From Ruminococcus flavefaciens (lineage in GTDB: Bacteria > Bacillota > Clostridia > Oscillospirales > Ruminococcaceae), in assembly GCA_002373775.1 (NCBI GenBank), contig DFJW01000077.1:1-64000 (forward strand): a stretch of DNA of 64,000 bases. The letters run 5' to 3'. Positions 7,263-14,591 of this stretch are shown one piece after another. The notes beneath the pieces were generated by a model. That model saw only the letters and a program-made list of their open reading frames with translations. It was not told the DNA's origin and did no database searches. The number at the start of each line of letters is the position of its first letter. The first letter of the stretch is position 1. A program made the position numbers and the translations under genes.

Positions 7263-8195
7263 ATGGAACGCACAAATAATACAAAAGTATATTCCGGAAT
7301 AGACACCCTGCCGTCTGGGACGGCATCCGACAATATAGTTGAAGGATGCATGGTTCTTGAAGGCGGAGCATTCAGAGGTGTATACAGCTCGGGAGTGCTT
7401 GATGCACTCATGGAAGAGGGGATAAACCTGCGCTGTACAGTAGGAGTTTCGGCAGGTGCCCTTAACGGTGTAAACTATCTTTCCGGACAGATCGGACGTT
7501 CCGGTCAGATAAACCTGAGATACCGTCATGACAAGAGATATGTCGGTGTGGATGCGATAAAGAGCAACAAAGGCATAATCGGATTTGACTTTGTATTCGG
7601 AAAAATGAAGGGAGTGCCTGACCTTGACAAAGAGCGTCTTGCACGCCGGGACAGGGAATTCTACGTTACGGTAACTAATCTGAATACGGGCAGAGCGGAG
7701 TATATCAGCAAGGACGACCAGCGCAATTTCTTCAAAGGAGTGCAGGCGTCAGCGTCCATGCCGTTTGTATCCAGACCGGTAAGGATCAATGACAGACCAT
7801 ATCTTGACGGCGGATGTGCCTGCAAGATACCATATGCATGGGCTCTTGAAAAGGGTTTTGAAAAGATAGTCATCATACGCACACGCAGCAGTTCGTTCCG
7901 TAAAAAGGTCAGCAGGAATAAAGCGATACTGCCTGAAAATATCGTATACTACAGGTATCCGCAGTTTGCAAAAGCGCTGAAAAACAGTCCTGTGAACTAT
8001 AACCGTCAGTGCGATGAAATTGAAAAACTGAAAGAAGAAGGCAGGATATTTGTCATAAGTCCGTCCGAGAACATTGAGATCAGCCGACTTGAAGGAGACA
8101 TGGAAAAACTCGGCGGCATATACTGGCTTGGATACAATGACGCAAAGGCGAATATGGATGAACTGAAGAAATATCTTGGCATAGACTGGAAATGA
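7263..8195 (+). CDS. Patatin-like phospholipase
   Basis: 310 residues of the bacterial RssA/YjjU patatin type, expected to hydrolyse acyl esters of phospholipids. The oxyanion loop GGAFRG is at residues 34-39, the nucleophile elbow GVSAG has Ser63, and the catalytic Asp lies in DGG at 182-184, so the Ser-Asp dyad is intact. The last 90 or so residues form the extra C-terminal region common in this group. No signal peptide is visible, so it acts in the cytoplasm or on the inner membrane face. CAAGGAG lies 7 bases before the ATG. It is monocistronic. Confidence 0.9.
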   Translation: MERTNNTKVYSGIDTLPSGTASDNIVEGCMVLEGGAFRGVYSSGVLDALMEEGINLRCTVGVSAGALNGVNYLSGQIGRSGQINLRYRHDKRYVGVDAIKSNKGIIGFDFVFGKMKGVPDLDKERLARRDREFYVTVTNLNTGRAEYISKDDQRNFFKGVQASASMPFVSRPVRINDRPYLDGGCACKIPYAWALEKGFEKIVIIRTRSSSFRKKVSRNKAILPENIVYYRYPQFAKALKNSPVNYNRQCDEIEKLKEEGRIFVISPSENIEISRLEGDMEKLGGIYWLGYNDAKANMDELKKYLGIDWK

Positions 8196-8196
8196 A

Positions 8197-8225
8197 AAGG
8201 CGGACATATCGTCCGCCTTATAAAA
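8197..8225 (+). terminator. Stem-loop after the patatin gene
   Basis: Stem AAGGCGGAC/GTCCGCCTT with a 5-base loop, starting two bases after the stop codon. The following ATAAAATG is a poor T tract, so termination may be partial. Confidence 0.65.
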
Positions 8226-8407
8226 TGTGTTTATGCAGAAATAATTGCGTTCTACCGGAGCAGGATGTGAAACATCCTGTGGGGGATACCCACCGTGTTT
8301 GCTGTGCAAAATAAATGATAGTTCAGTGAGCGCAAGCAACGTAAGCCTTTTGTAAAAAGAAAGCGAGCTTGCGAGCAACTTCATAAAAGTGCCCGGCAGC
8401 TCGCCAG
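8226..8407. other. Intergenic stretch without a supported gene
   Basis: No reading frame with a ribosome site is visible. It holds two short inverted repeats, CAGGATGTGAAACATCCTG (8261-8279) and GCGAGCTTGCGAGC near 8363, and lies downstream of the minus-strand tRNA-Lys, so one of them may end that transcript. I see nothing else in it. Confidence 0.5.
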
Positions 8408-8483
8408 TGGTGAGACATGAGGGATTTGAACCCTCGACCCTACGCTTAAAAGGCGTATGCTCTACCGACTGAGCTAATGTCTC
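8408..8483 (-). tRNA. tRNA-Lys, anticodon UUU
   Basis: Minus strand: acceptor arms GAGACAT and ATGTCTC, discriminator A, encoded CCA. Anticodon stem TACGC/GCGTA encloses CTTTTAA (anticodon TTT), and the T-arm has GGGTTCAAATCCC. The D-arm TAGCTCAGTCGGTAGAGC is typical of tRNA-Lys. Confidence 0.96.
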
Positions 8484-8494
8484 ACAACGAAATA

Positions 8495-8523
8495 ATTATA
8501 CCATAAAGTCAAAGCAATGTCAA
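8495..8523 (-). promoter_or_regulatory. Promoter of tRNA-Lys
   Basis: Minus strand: -35 TTGACA (8518-8523), 17-bp spacer, -10 TATAAT (8495-8500). Full consensus, as expected for a tRNA. Confidence 0.88.
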
Positions 8524-8610
8524 GTGAAAACGGATGTTTTTACGAATTGCGAATATAATTGCGAAATAATCAGATCAAATTGTTGAATGTCACGAAAATC
8601 ACAAGTTCCC

Positions 8611-8639
8611 TTGACAATCAAGATCTTATATGATATAAT
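8611..8639 (+). promoter_or_regulatory. Promoter of tRNA-Arg(ACG)
   Basis: -35 TTGACA (8611-8616), 17-bp spacer, -10 TATAAT (8634-8639), 20 bases before the mature tRNA. Confidence 0.9.
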
Positions 8640-8658
8640 ATTAAAGTCGTCAGGACAT

Positions 8659-8735
8659 GTGCTTGTAGCTCAGCTGGATAGAGTGACTGGCTACGAACCA
8701 GTAGGTCGGGGGTTCGAATCCCTCCAGGCACGCCA
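8659..8735 (+). tRNA. tRNA-Arg, anticodon ACG
   Basis: Acceptor arms GTGCTTG and CAGGCAC (one G-T pair), discriminator G, encoded CCA. Anticodon stem ACTGG/CCAGT with loop CTACGAA gives anticodon ACG, normally edited to ICG. T-loop GGGGTTCGAATCCC is canonical. Confidence 0.96.
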
Positions 8736-8738
8736 AAA

Positions 8739-8771
8739 CAGCTTCACTGAAATAGTGAAGCTGTTTTTTTA
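8739..8771 (+). terminator. Terminator of tRNA-Arg(ACG)
   Basis: 10-bp stem CAGCTTCACT/AGTGAAGCTG followed by seven T. Confidence 0.92.
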
Positions 8772-8809
8772 TATTCTCGCGCGTTACTTATCTTTTTTTA
8801 TTTTAGTAC

Positions 8810-8838
8810 TTGATTAATCGTGCGAAATATAGTATAAT
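8810..8838 (+). promoter_or_regulatory. Promoter of the rnf operon
   Basis: -35 TTGATT (8810-8815), 17-bp spacer, -10 TATAAT (8833-8838). The predicted start point near 8845 leaves a leader of about 175 bases before rnfC. Confidence 0.8.
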
Positions 8839-8844
8839 TAATTT

Positions 8845-9019
8845 GTATGGCGTATTTTTGAAAAATGAATATTATATACAGATGATAACACCTCAGGGGG
8901 AAAGAAAATGGGCAGCTTGGAATGAAAAACTGTGCTGTTCATTGAAGAAAGCTGACATATCCCTGACTGAGAAAAAATATATTCTGCGGCAGGAGAAGCC
9001 GCATGTAAAGGAGAATAGT
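8845..9019 (+). promoter_or_regulatory. Long rnfC leader with two minimal reading frames and a hairpin
   Basis: The leader holds a five-codon frame MGSLE-stop (8908-8925) preceded by AGGGGG at a 7-base spacing. Further on is a 6-bp stem TGCGGC/GCCGCA (8985-9003) whose 7-base loop is AGGAGAA. That loop sequence is a Shine-Dalgarno placed 7 bases before ATG TAA (9003-9008), a start codon followed at once by a stop, and the TAA overlaps the AAAGGAG that serves rnfC. This could make rnfC translation depend on loading at the minimal frame. I cannot assign it to any riboswitch class. Confidence 0.45.
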
Positions 9020-10297
9020 ATGAAGAAATTGAATGGCATCAGGCTGGATCACCACAAGAATACTGAAAACTGTCAGACAGTCAGATTCCCGGTACCTGCC
9101 ACAGTGCGGATCCCGATGTCCATGACCATGGGAGCACCGTGTCAGCCGCTTGTAAAAGTCGGCGACGAAGTAAAAGTCGGTCAGAAGATCGGAGATTCGG
9201 AAGCAGCGTTCAGTGCCCCGGTACACTCAGGCGTTTCCGGAAAGGTCAGAGCGATAACCGATTACCGCAACGCAATGGGAACTGTCAGCAAGATGATAGA
9301 GATAGATACAGACGGTTTGCAGACAGTATCAGAAGAAGTGAAGCCGCCGGAAGTGACAGACAGGGAAAGCTTTATCAAAGCAGTGCGCGAGAGCGGAGCA
9401 TGCGGACTTGGCGGCGCCGGTTTTCCGACTCATATCAAGCTCAATCCCAAAACTCCGATAGATACGCTTATAATAAACGCGGCTGAGTGCGAGCCTTACA
9501 TAACAGCAGATTACCGTGAAATGATGGAACATCCTGACGACATAATCGGCGGCATAAAGCTTGTCAAGGAAATGTTGAATATCAGGATGTGCAAGCTTGC
9601 GATAGAAGCCAACAAGCCGGAAGCTATCAGGAATTTCACAGCAATGGCTGATAATGATGACACTATCGACATAATCACCCTGCCTTCCAGCTATCCGCAG
9701 GGCGCAGAAAAGGTAATAATCTATAATTCCACCGGCAGGATCGTCAAGGAAGGCGAGCTTCCTTCTGATGAGGGCGTTATCGTAATGAATGTCTCCACAG
9801 CAGCTTTCCTTTACAGATATGTACATACCGGCATGCCGCTGGTAGAGCGCAGACTGACAGTAGACGGCAACGCAGTAGGCGAACCCAAGAATGTCGCAGC
9901 AGTTATCGGAACATCCTTCCGCGAGATACTTGAATTCTGCAAGACAGATATCGACTCTGTGAAGAAACTCATCGCAGGCGGTCCTATGATGGGAATGAGT
10001 GTGCCTGATATAGATATGCCGGTAGTAAAGACATCCAATGCACTTCTGGCATGCAAGACATTCGATGAGAGAGAGCCTTCAGCCTGTATCCGATGCGGAC
10101 GATGCGTGAGAGTCTGTCCGCTGGGACTGATGCCGGCTGAGATCGACAGAGCGTATAAGATAAAGAACGTCGAAGAATTGAAGCAGCTGAAGGTAACGCT
10201 CTGCATGAACTGCGGCAGCTGTACCTATGTATGTCCGGCAAACCGCAGGCTTGCCGAGACGAATCAGCTTGCAAAGATGCTTATACCAAGAAAGTGA
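9020..10297 (+). CDS. rnfC: Rnf complex subunit C (NADH-binding, Fe-S)
   Basis: Peripheral subunit of the ferredoxin:NAD+ oxidoreductase that passes electrons from reduced ferredoxin to NAD+ while pumping Na+ or H+. The 425 residues start with a biotinyl-lipoyl-like region (VKVGDEVKVGQKIG) and contain a Gly-rich nucleotide/FMN segment (ACGLGGAGFPTHIKL near 130) and the GPMMGMSV block. Two [4Fe-4S] motifs, CIRCGRCVRVCP near 356 and CMNCGSCTYVCP near 396, are complete. AAAGGAG precedes the ATG at 9020 by 6 bases; an upstream extension in frame crosses the promoter and is rejected. It is the first gene of a six-gene operon with short gaps or overlaps. Confidence 0.96.
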   Translation: MKKLNGIRLDHHKNTENCQTVRFPVPATVRIPMSMTMGAPCQPLVKVGDEVKVGQKIGDSEAAFSAPVHSGVSGKVRAITDYRNAMGTVSKMIEIDTDGLQTVSEEVKPPEVTDRESFIKAVRESGACGLGGAGFPTHIKLNPKTPIDTLIINAAECEPYITADYREMMEHPDDIIGGIKLVKEMLNIRMCKLAIEANKPEAIRNFTAMADNDDTIDIITLPSSYPQGAEKVIIYNSTGRIVKEGELPSDEGVIVMNVSTAAFLYRYVHTGMPLVERRLTVDGNAVGEPKNVAAVIGTSFREILEFCKTDIDSVKKLIAGGPMMGMSVPDIDMPVVKTSNALLACKTFDEREPSACIRCGRCVRVCPLGLMPAEIDRAYKIKNVEELKQLKVTLCMNCGSCTYVCPANRRLAETNQLAKMLIPRK

Positions 10298-10308
10298 GGA
10301 GGCAGAGC

Positions 10309-11262
10309 ATGAACAAGCTTATAGTATCCCCGTCGCCCCACGACGAGAATTATATGAAGACTTCAGCAATAATGCTGAACGTAATAATAGCGCTTATCCC
10401 TGCTATGGCAGTCGGATGTTATATGTTCGGCTGGAGAGTGCTGACGCTCACAGCGGTCTGCGTAGTGAGCTGCGTAGCATTTGAATATATATGCCGCAGG
10501 ATGATGAAACGTCCTAATACGATAGGAGATCTTTCCGCAGTAGTAACCGGCGTTATCCTCTCAATGAACCTTCCGGTCACACTTCCGTACTGGATGGCAG
10601 TGATCGGTGCGTTTGTAGCGATAGTAGTGGTAAAGCAGCTTTTCGGCGGACTTGGTCAGAACTTTGCAAATCCTGCAATAACGGCAAGAATAGTGCTCAT
10701 GGTATCATTCCCGGGAGCTATGACACACTGGATAAAACCGGTAAGCTATGAATATGACGCAATATCATCCGCAACCCCTCTCAGACTTGAAGGCATGAGC
10801 ACAAAAGAACTCGATACTATTGGACAGGATGTTCCCTCTTACATGGAACTCCTGCTCGGTAAAGTTGGAGGATGTCTCGGCGAGACATGTGCCCTCGCAC
10901 TGCTCATCGGCGGTCTGTATCTTGCAGCAAGGAAGATAATATCCCTCGCAGCACCTGTTTCATTTATCGGAAGCCTTGCACTGCTGACAGCAGTAACCGG
11001 CGGAGATCCCTTATATCACATACTTGCAGGCGGCGTATTCCTCGGTGCATTCTTTATGGCGACAGATTACGCAACAACACCGATATCAACAAAGGGAAAG
11101 ATCGTGTTCGGACTCGGATGCGGCATCATAACTTTTGTGATACGCCATTTCGGCTCATATCCTGAGGGCGTATCCTTCTCGATACTGCTCATGAACGTCC
11201 TCACACCATACATCGAACAGCTTACGCGCACAAAGGTATTCGGCGCAAAGGAGGCGGAATGA
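10309..11262 (+). CDS. rnfD: Rnf complex subunit D
   Basis: Integral membrane subunit, 317 residues, about nine hydrophobic segments. It begins MNKLIVSPSPH, the usual RnfD/NqrB opening. The motif DAISSATPL (near residue 150) supplies the Thr to which FMN is linked covalently by a phosphoester in this family. GAGGAGG precedes the ATG, which is 11 bases after rnfC. The stop overlaps the rnfG start (ATGA), so translation is coupled. RnfD and RnfG carry the membrane flavins through which electrons pass. Confidence 0.95.
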   Translation: MNKLIVSPSPHDENYMKTSAIMLNVIIALIPAMAVGCYMFGWRVLTLTAVCVVSCVAFEYICRRMMKRPNTIGDLSAVVTGVILSMNLPVTLPYWMAVIGAFVAIVVVKQLFGGLGQNFANPAITARIVLMVSFPGAMTHWIKPVSYEYDAISSATPLRLEGMSTKELDTIGQDVPSYMELLLGKVGGCLGETCALALLIGGLYLAARKIISLAAPVSFIGSLALLTAVTGGDPLYHILAGGVFLGAFFMATDYATTPISTKGKIVFGLGCGIITFVIRHFGSYPEGVSFSILLMNVLTPYIEQLTRTKVFGAKEAE

Positions 11263-11789
11263 TGAAAGACAAAGTTTTTCCGACTCTGGTACTCACGATA
11301 ATATGTGTAGTAGCATCGCTTCTTCTTGTGTTTGCACATGAACTCACCAAGGACAGCATAGCCGAGCAGAAGGAGAAGAAATTCAGCAGCAGCGTAGAGT
11401 CTCTCTTCGGAAAAGTTGACAGCAAGCTGCTTGACAGTAATTTTGGCAATGACGAGATAGAAGCTATCGCAGTGACATCCGACGGCAGGACAGCGATACA
11501 GGTGATAGCAGACGGATATTCAAAAGAAGGCATAAACATACTTGTAGGCATCGACGAGAACGGAGCAGTGTCCGGCATAGAATTCGTCTCACTCGGTGAA
11601 ACTCCCGGACTTGGTTCAAAAGTAAGGGATCAGGAAGATTTCCGCAAGCAGTTCTACGGTGAAACAGAACCGGCAGAAGAATTCGATGCGATAAGCGGAG
11701 CAACATTCTCTTCCAAAGGCATGAAACACGCTGTAGATACAGCACTTGAAGTATATAATGAGAACAAGGAGGCGATACTCGGTGGCTGA
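11259..11789 (+). CDS. rnfG: Rnf complex subunit G
   Basis: Flavoprotein subunit, 176 residues, with one N-terminal membrane anchor (LVLTIICVVASLLLVFAH) and an extracytoplasmic FMN_bind domain. The covalent flavin site is the SGATFSS motif within DAISGATFSSKGM near residue 147. It overlaps rnfD by four bases and rnfE by eight, so the three are translated as a unit. It has the usual length for clostridial RnfG. Confidence 0.95.
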   Translation: MMKDKVFPTLVLTIICVVASLLLVFAHELTKDSIAEQKEKKFSSSVESLFGKVDSKLLDSNFGNDEIEAIAVTSDGRTAIQVIADGYSKEGINILVGIDENGAVSGIEFVSLGETPGLGSKVRDQEDFRKQFYGETEPAEEFDAISGATFSSKGMKHAVDTALEVYNENKEAILGG

Positions 11790-12456
11790 TAAGAAGAATA
11801 CACTTGGTCATGAACTGACCAAAGGAATAATCAAAGAAAACCCGACACTGGTAATGCTCCTTGGAATGTGTCCTACTCTTGCAGTAACTACACAGGCTGC
11901 AAACGGTATAGGAATGGGACTTGCCACAACATTCGTACTTCTCGGTTCGAATATAGTTATATCCGCGCTCAGAAAGGTGATACCTGACAAGGTCAGGATA
12001 CCGGCGTTCATAGTGATAATCGCCAGCTTTGTAACGCTTATAGGCTTTCTTCTGGAGGGATTCGTCCCCGATCTTTACGACAGTCTCGGCATCTATCTCA
12101 CGCTCATCACAGTAAACTGTATAATCTTCGGACGTGCGGAGATGTTTGCCAGCAAAAACGGCATAGTAGCTTCAGCCTGTGACGCCATAGGCATGGGCAT
12201 AGGCTTCACGCTTGCGCTGTTCCTCATGGGATCCATAAGAGAGATAATCGGAGCAGGACAGTGGATGGGAATGAACATTCCCGTGATACACGATGATCCG
12301 ATGCTGCTGTTCATAATGCCGGCAGGCGGATTCTTTACACTTGGCGTTATAATAGCAATGGTAAACAAGATCACAAATAAGAAACCTCCGCAGGAACTTG
12401 GCTGCCACGGCTGTCCTCACGCGGAAGCATGTGGGAAGGCAGGTGAGTGTCAGTGA
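11782..12456 (+). CDS. rnfE: Rnf complex subunit E
   Basis: Integral membrane subunit of the RnfE/NqrD family, 224 residues, about six membrane helices. LVMLLGMCPTLAVT and NCIIFGRAE are the paired half-channel motifs with Cys residues that hold an intramembrane Fe-S centre together with RnfA. The GTG start has AAGGAGG 9 bases upstream; an in-frame ATG at 11746 lies inside rnfG without a ribosome site. The C-terminal tail HGCPHAEACGKAGECQ is Cys/His-rich and may bind a metal, which I do not recall as a standard RnfE feature. Confidence 0.94.
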   Translation: MADKKNTLGHELTKGIIKENPTLVMLLGMCPTLAVTTQAANGIGMGLATTFVLLGSNIVISALRKVIPDKVRIPAFIVIIASFVTLIGFLLEGFVPDLYDSLGIYLTLITVNCIIFGRAEMFASKNGIVASACDAIGMGIGFTLALFLMGSIREIIGAGQWMGMNIPVIHDDPMLLFIMPAGGFFTLGVIIAMVNKITNKKPPQELGCHGCPHAEACGKAGECQ

Positions 12457-13031
12457 AAACAATGATGGTGATACTTCTCTCTGCGATGCTCACTGACAAC
12501 TTCGTACTTTCCAAATTCATGGGCATCTGTCCTTTCCTCGGCGTATCCAAGAAGCTTGACAGCGCCACCGGAATGGGACTCGCGGTAACATTTGTAATGA
12601 TATGCGCGACACTCGTAACATATCCCATACATCACGGCATACTTGTTCCAAACGAACTCGAATACTTTGACACAGTGGTATTCATCATGGTCATAGCCCT
12701 GTTCGTACAGCTTGTAGAGACCATGCTGAAGAAGTGCATACCGTCTCTCTACAAATCGCTGGGCGTATATCTGCCGCTCATAACGACCAACTGCGCTGTA
12801 CTTGGAGTTACCGTACTCAACATAGACAACAATTACAATTTTGTTGACTCAATCGTAAATGCACTGGGCGGCGGACTTGGCTTCATGCTTTCACTGGTGA
12901 TATTCTCCGGAGTACGCAAAAAGCTGGAATATGCCGATATTCCCGAGACGTTCAAAGGCGTGCCTGCTACACTCATAGCAGCTTCGATAGTATCAGTAAG
13001 CTTTATGGGCTTCTCTGGTCTGTTCAGTTAA
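12453..13031 (+). CDS. rnfA: Rnf complex subunit A
   Basis: Integral membrane subunit of the RnfA/NqrE family, 192 residues, six helices in the inverted topology relative to RnfE. Motifs DNFVLSKFMGICPFLGVS and TTNCAVLGVTVLN contain the Cys residues that share the membrane Fe-S centre with RnfE. The start chosen is GTG 12453, which overlaps the rnfE stop as GTGA and lies 7 bases after AGGTG; GTG 12447 and ATG 12462 are possible alternatives. It lies within the operon between rnfE and rnfB. Confidence 0.94.
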   Translation: MKTMMVILLSAMLTDNFVLSKFMGICPFLGVSKKLDSATGMGLAVTFVMICATLVTYPIHHGILVPNELEYFDTVVFIMVIALFVQLVETMLKKCIPSLYKSLGVYLPLITTNCAVLGVTVLNIDNNYNFVDSIVNALGGGLGFMLSLVIFSGVRKKLEYADIPETFKGVPATLIAASIVSVSFMGFSGLFS

Positions 13032-13043
13032 GGAGGTGCGTTC

Positions 13044-13847
13044 ATGACATATCTGATACCTGCACTTATAGTAGGAGTATGCGGATGTATGGCAGGAATA
13101 CTCCTGACTGTAGCGGCAAAAGTTTTTCATGTAGAAGTAGACGAGCGGATCGAAAAGATAGGCGAAGCACTGCCGCAGGCAAACTGCGGTGCATGTGGAT
13201 TTGCCGGCTGTGCTGATTATGCAGCGGCAATAATCGAAAAAGGTGCTCCCACGAATCTATGCCGACCGGGCGGAGCTGACGCAGCAGGGAAAATAGCCGA
13301 GATACTTGGCACATCAGCTGCTGACGTGGTAAAGATGACAGCGGTAGTGCATTGCAGCGGCGACTGCAACGCTACCAGCACAGCATTTGAATTTACAGGC
13401 GTACAGTCCTGTAAGGCAGTAAAACGCTTCTATGCCGGAAACGGCATGTGTAAATACGGCTGTATCGGACTTGGCGACTGCGTGACTGTGTGTGAGCATG
13501 ACGCGATCAGAGTAGTCAATGGAGTTGCCAAGGTAATACCTGCACTCTGCGGTGCATGCGGTCAGTGTGCAGCAGTCTGTCCTAATCAGCTCATAGAGAT
13601 AAAGCCTCTTGCAAAGCATATCGACGTTCTGTGCTCATCTCAGGACAACGGCAAAGCTACAAAACTCGCCTGCAAGAACGGCTGTATCGGCTGTAAGATA
13701 TGCGAGAAGAAGTGTCCGAACGGCGCAATAAAGGTCGAGAACTTCCACGCATCCATAGATTACGAAAAGTGTACGAACTGCGGCGCATGTATGGCAGCAT
13801 GTCCTACGAAGGTGATACACAGTTGCGAGCCGTCAAAGGCAGAATAA
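13044..13847 (+). CDS. rnfB: Rnf complex subunit B (polyferredoxin)
   Basis: Entry subunit that accepts electrons from reduced ferredoxin. 267 residues: an N-terminal membrane helix (LIVGVCGCMAGILLTVA), the CGACGFAGC Fe-S domain near 47, a middle domain with CKYGCIGLGDC, and paired ferredoxin motifs CGACGQCAAVCP, CIGCKICEKKCP and CTNCGACMAACP towards the C-terminus. AAGGAGGT precedes the ATG. It is the last gene of the operon and is followed at once by a strong bidirectional terminator. Confidence 0.96.
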   Translation: MTYLIPALIVGVCGCMAGILLTVAAKVFHVEVDERIEKIGEALPQANCGACGFAGCADYAAAIIEKGAPTNLCRPGGADAAGKIAEILGTSAADVVKMTAVVHCSGDCNATSTAFEFTGVQSCKAVKRFYAGNGMCKYGCIGLGDCVTVCEHDAIRVVNGVAKVIPALCGACGQCAAVCPNQLIEIKPLAKHIDVLCSSQDNGKATKLACKNGCIGCKICEKKCPNGAIKVENFHASIDYEKCTNCGACMAACPTKVIHSCEPSKAE

Positions 13848-13863
13848 CAAGATAACGAAAAGA

Positions 13864-13894
13864 AAAGAGCCCCGGTCACTGACCGGGGCTCTTT
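13864..13894. terminator. Strong bidirectional terminator (rnf operon and small peptide gene)
   Basis: Stem AAAGAGCCCCGGTC/GACCGGGGCTCTTT with a 3-base loop. On the minus strand it is followed by TCTTTTCGTT, so it also ends the transcript of the 18-residue peptide gene that converges here. Confidence 0.9.
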
Positions 13895-13901
13895 GTCACA
13901 C

Positions 13902-13958
13902 TCAGCATCCGAGGCCGAGCATCTGACAGATGAGTTTCCAGAGATTATTGCAGCACAT
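13902..13958 (-). CDS. 18-residue Cys-rich peptide
   Basis: Minus-strand frame MCCNNLWKLICQMLGLGC ending in TGA. CAGGAGG, a near-perfect Shine-Dalgarno, precedes the ATG by 9 bases. A sigma-A promoter lies 45 bases upstream of the ATG and a strong terminator begins 7 bases after the stop, so this is a complete one-gene transcription unit. The peptide has four Cys (2, 3, 11, 18), one Lys and an amphipathic Leu/Ile/Trp core. A hairpin ATCCC-TTT-GGGAT at 13984-13996 would sit at the mRNA 5' end. I do not recognise it; a membrane-active toxin, metal-binding or signalling peptide are all possible. Confidence 0.65.
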   Translation of the reverse strand: MCCNNLWKLICQMLGLGC

Positions 13959-14002
13959 TATCCTTTACCTCCTGTATGTATTTATCCCTTTGGGATGATT
14001 TT

Positions 14003-14031
14003 ATTATAACACGGAAATAAAGTAAAATCAA
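14003..14031 (-). promoter_or_regulatory. Promoter of the 18-residue peptide gene
   Basis: Minus strand: -35 TTGATT (14026-14031), 17-bp spacer, -10 TATAAT (14003-14008). It lies between the tspO end and the peptide start. Confidence 0.78.
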
Positions 14032-14036
14032 TGAAT

Positions 14037-14065
14037 AATTAATGGAAAATATATTGCCATTAATT
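14037..14065 (-). terminator. Weak AT-rich hairpin over the tspO stop codon
   Basis: Arms AATTAATGG/CCATTAATT with an 11-base loop overlapping the tspO stop. AT-rich, with no clean T run, so some tspO mRNA may read into the peptide gene. Confidence 0.4.
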
Positions 14066-14533
14066 GAGCATCCTGAAGCCTATTGCCAGATAAGAAGCGA
14101 ATATGCTCCACATGAGGTAGGGGATATTCATATAAGCTGCAAGCTTGCTGACGCGCCTGAAAGAAACTATCATAGCACCAACAAGAATTACAAGGAGTAC
14201 CGCAGTTAATGCGGAAAGAGTGAGAGCACGGAACCGGAAGAAAATGATGCTCCATGAGAAGTTCACAGCGAGCTGGGCGATGTATATCCCGAGAGCCGGA
14301 ATGCGCAGATCACCGGCATCCTCAAAGCGATAAACGATATACGCCGACGTTCCCATGACCGCATACAGAATAGTCCACACCACTGGGAACAGCCATGCAG
14401 GCGGAGAGAAAGGAGGCGCAGAGAGTTCCTGATACAGAGAAGAGAAGCTTCCCGACAAAAGGGCAGAGAGCGCACCTGTGAGTTCGGCGGAAACGATGAA
14501 GATCAGCAGTTCCGTAAGACTGAATTTTTTCAT
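14060..14533 (-). CDS. tspO: TspO/MBR family tryptophan-rich sensory protein
   Basis: 157-residue membrane protein with five predicted helices, the size of bacterial TspO/peripheral benzodiazepine receptor homologues. Family motifs are SAPPFSPPAWLFPVVWTILY near residue 42 and NFSWSIIFFRFR near 108. TspO proteins bind porphyrins and affect tetrapyrrole or stress signalling; the ligand here is not known. GAGGTG precedes the ATG at 14533; a longer frame starting at 14548 lacks this. It lies 58 bases downstream of the phosphoesterase gene on the same strand, with no terminator between, and may be co-transcribed. Confidence 0.9.
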   Translation of the reverse strand: MKKFSLTELLIFIVSAELTGALSALLSGSFSSLYQELSAPPFSPPAWLFPVVWTILYAVMGTSAYIVYRFEDAGDLRIPALGIYIAQLAVNFSWSIIFFRFRALTLSALTAVLLVILVGAMIVSFRRVSKLAAYMNIPYLMWSIFASYLAIGFRMLN

Positions 14534-14591
14534 ATAACACCTCAGCAAAAGTAATTATGAGACATTATATGGCGTTACCGCAGGAAATATG

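Noticed and set aside
7749..8384. 211-residue minus-strand frame opposite the patatin gene
   Set aside because: It overlaps the catalytic part of an intact patatin and has no ribosome site or promoter.
8763..8800. Another copy of the promoter box at TCTCGCGCGTTAC
   Set aside because: Only CGCG and a few T match, it overlaps a tRNA terminator and is not in phase with the rnf -35.
8985..9003. Known riboswitch in the rnf leader
   Set aside because: Only a 6-bp hairpin is present; none of the conserved cores of known classes is visible.
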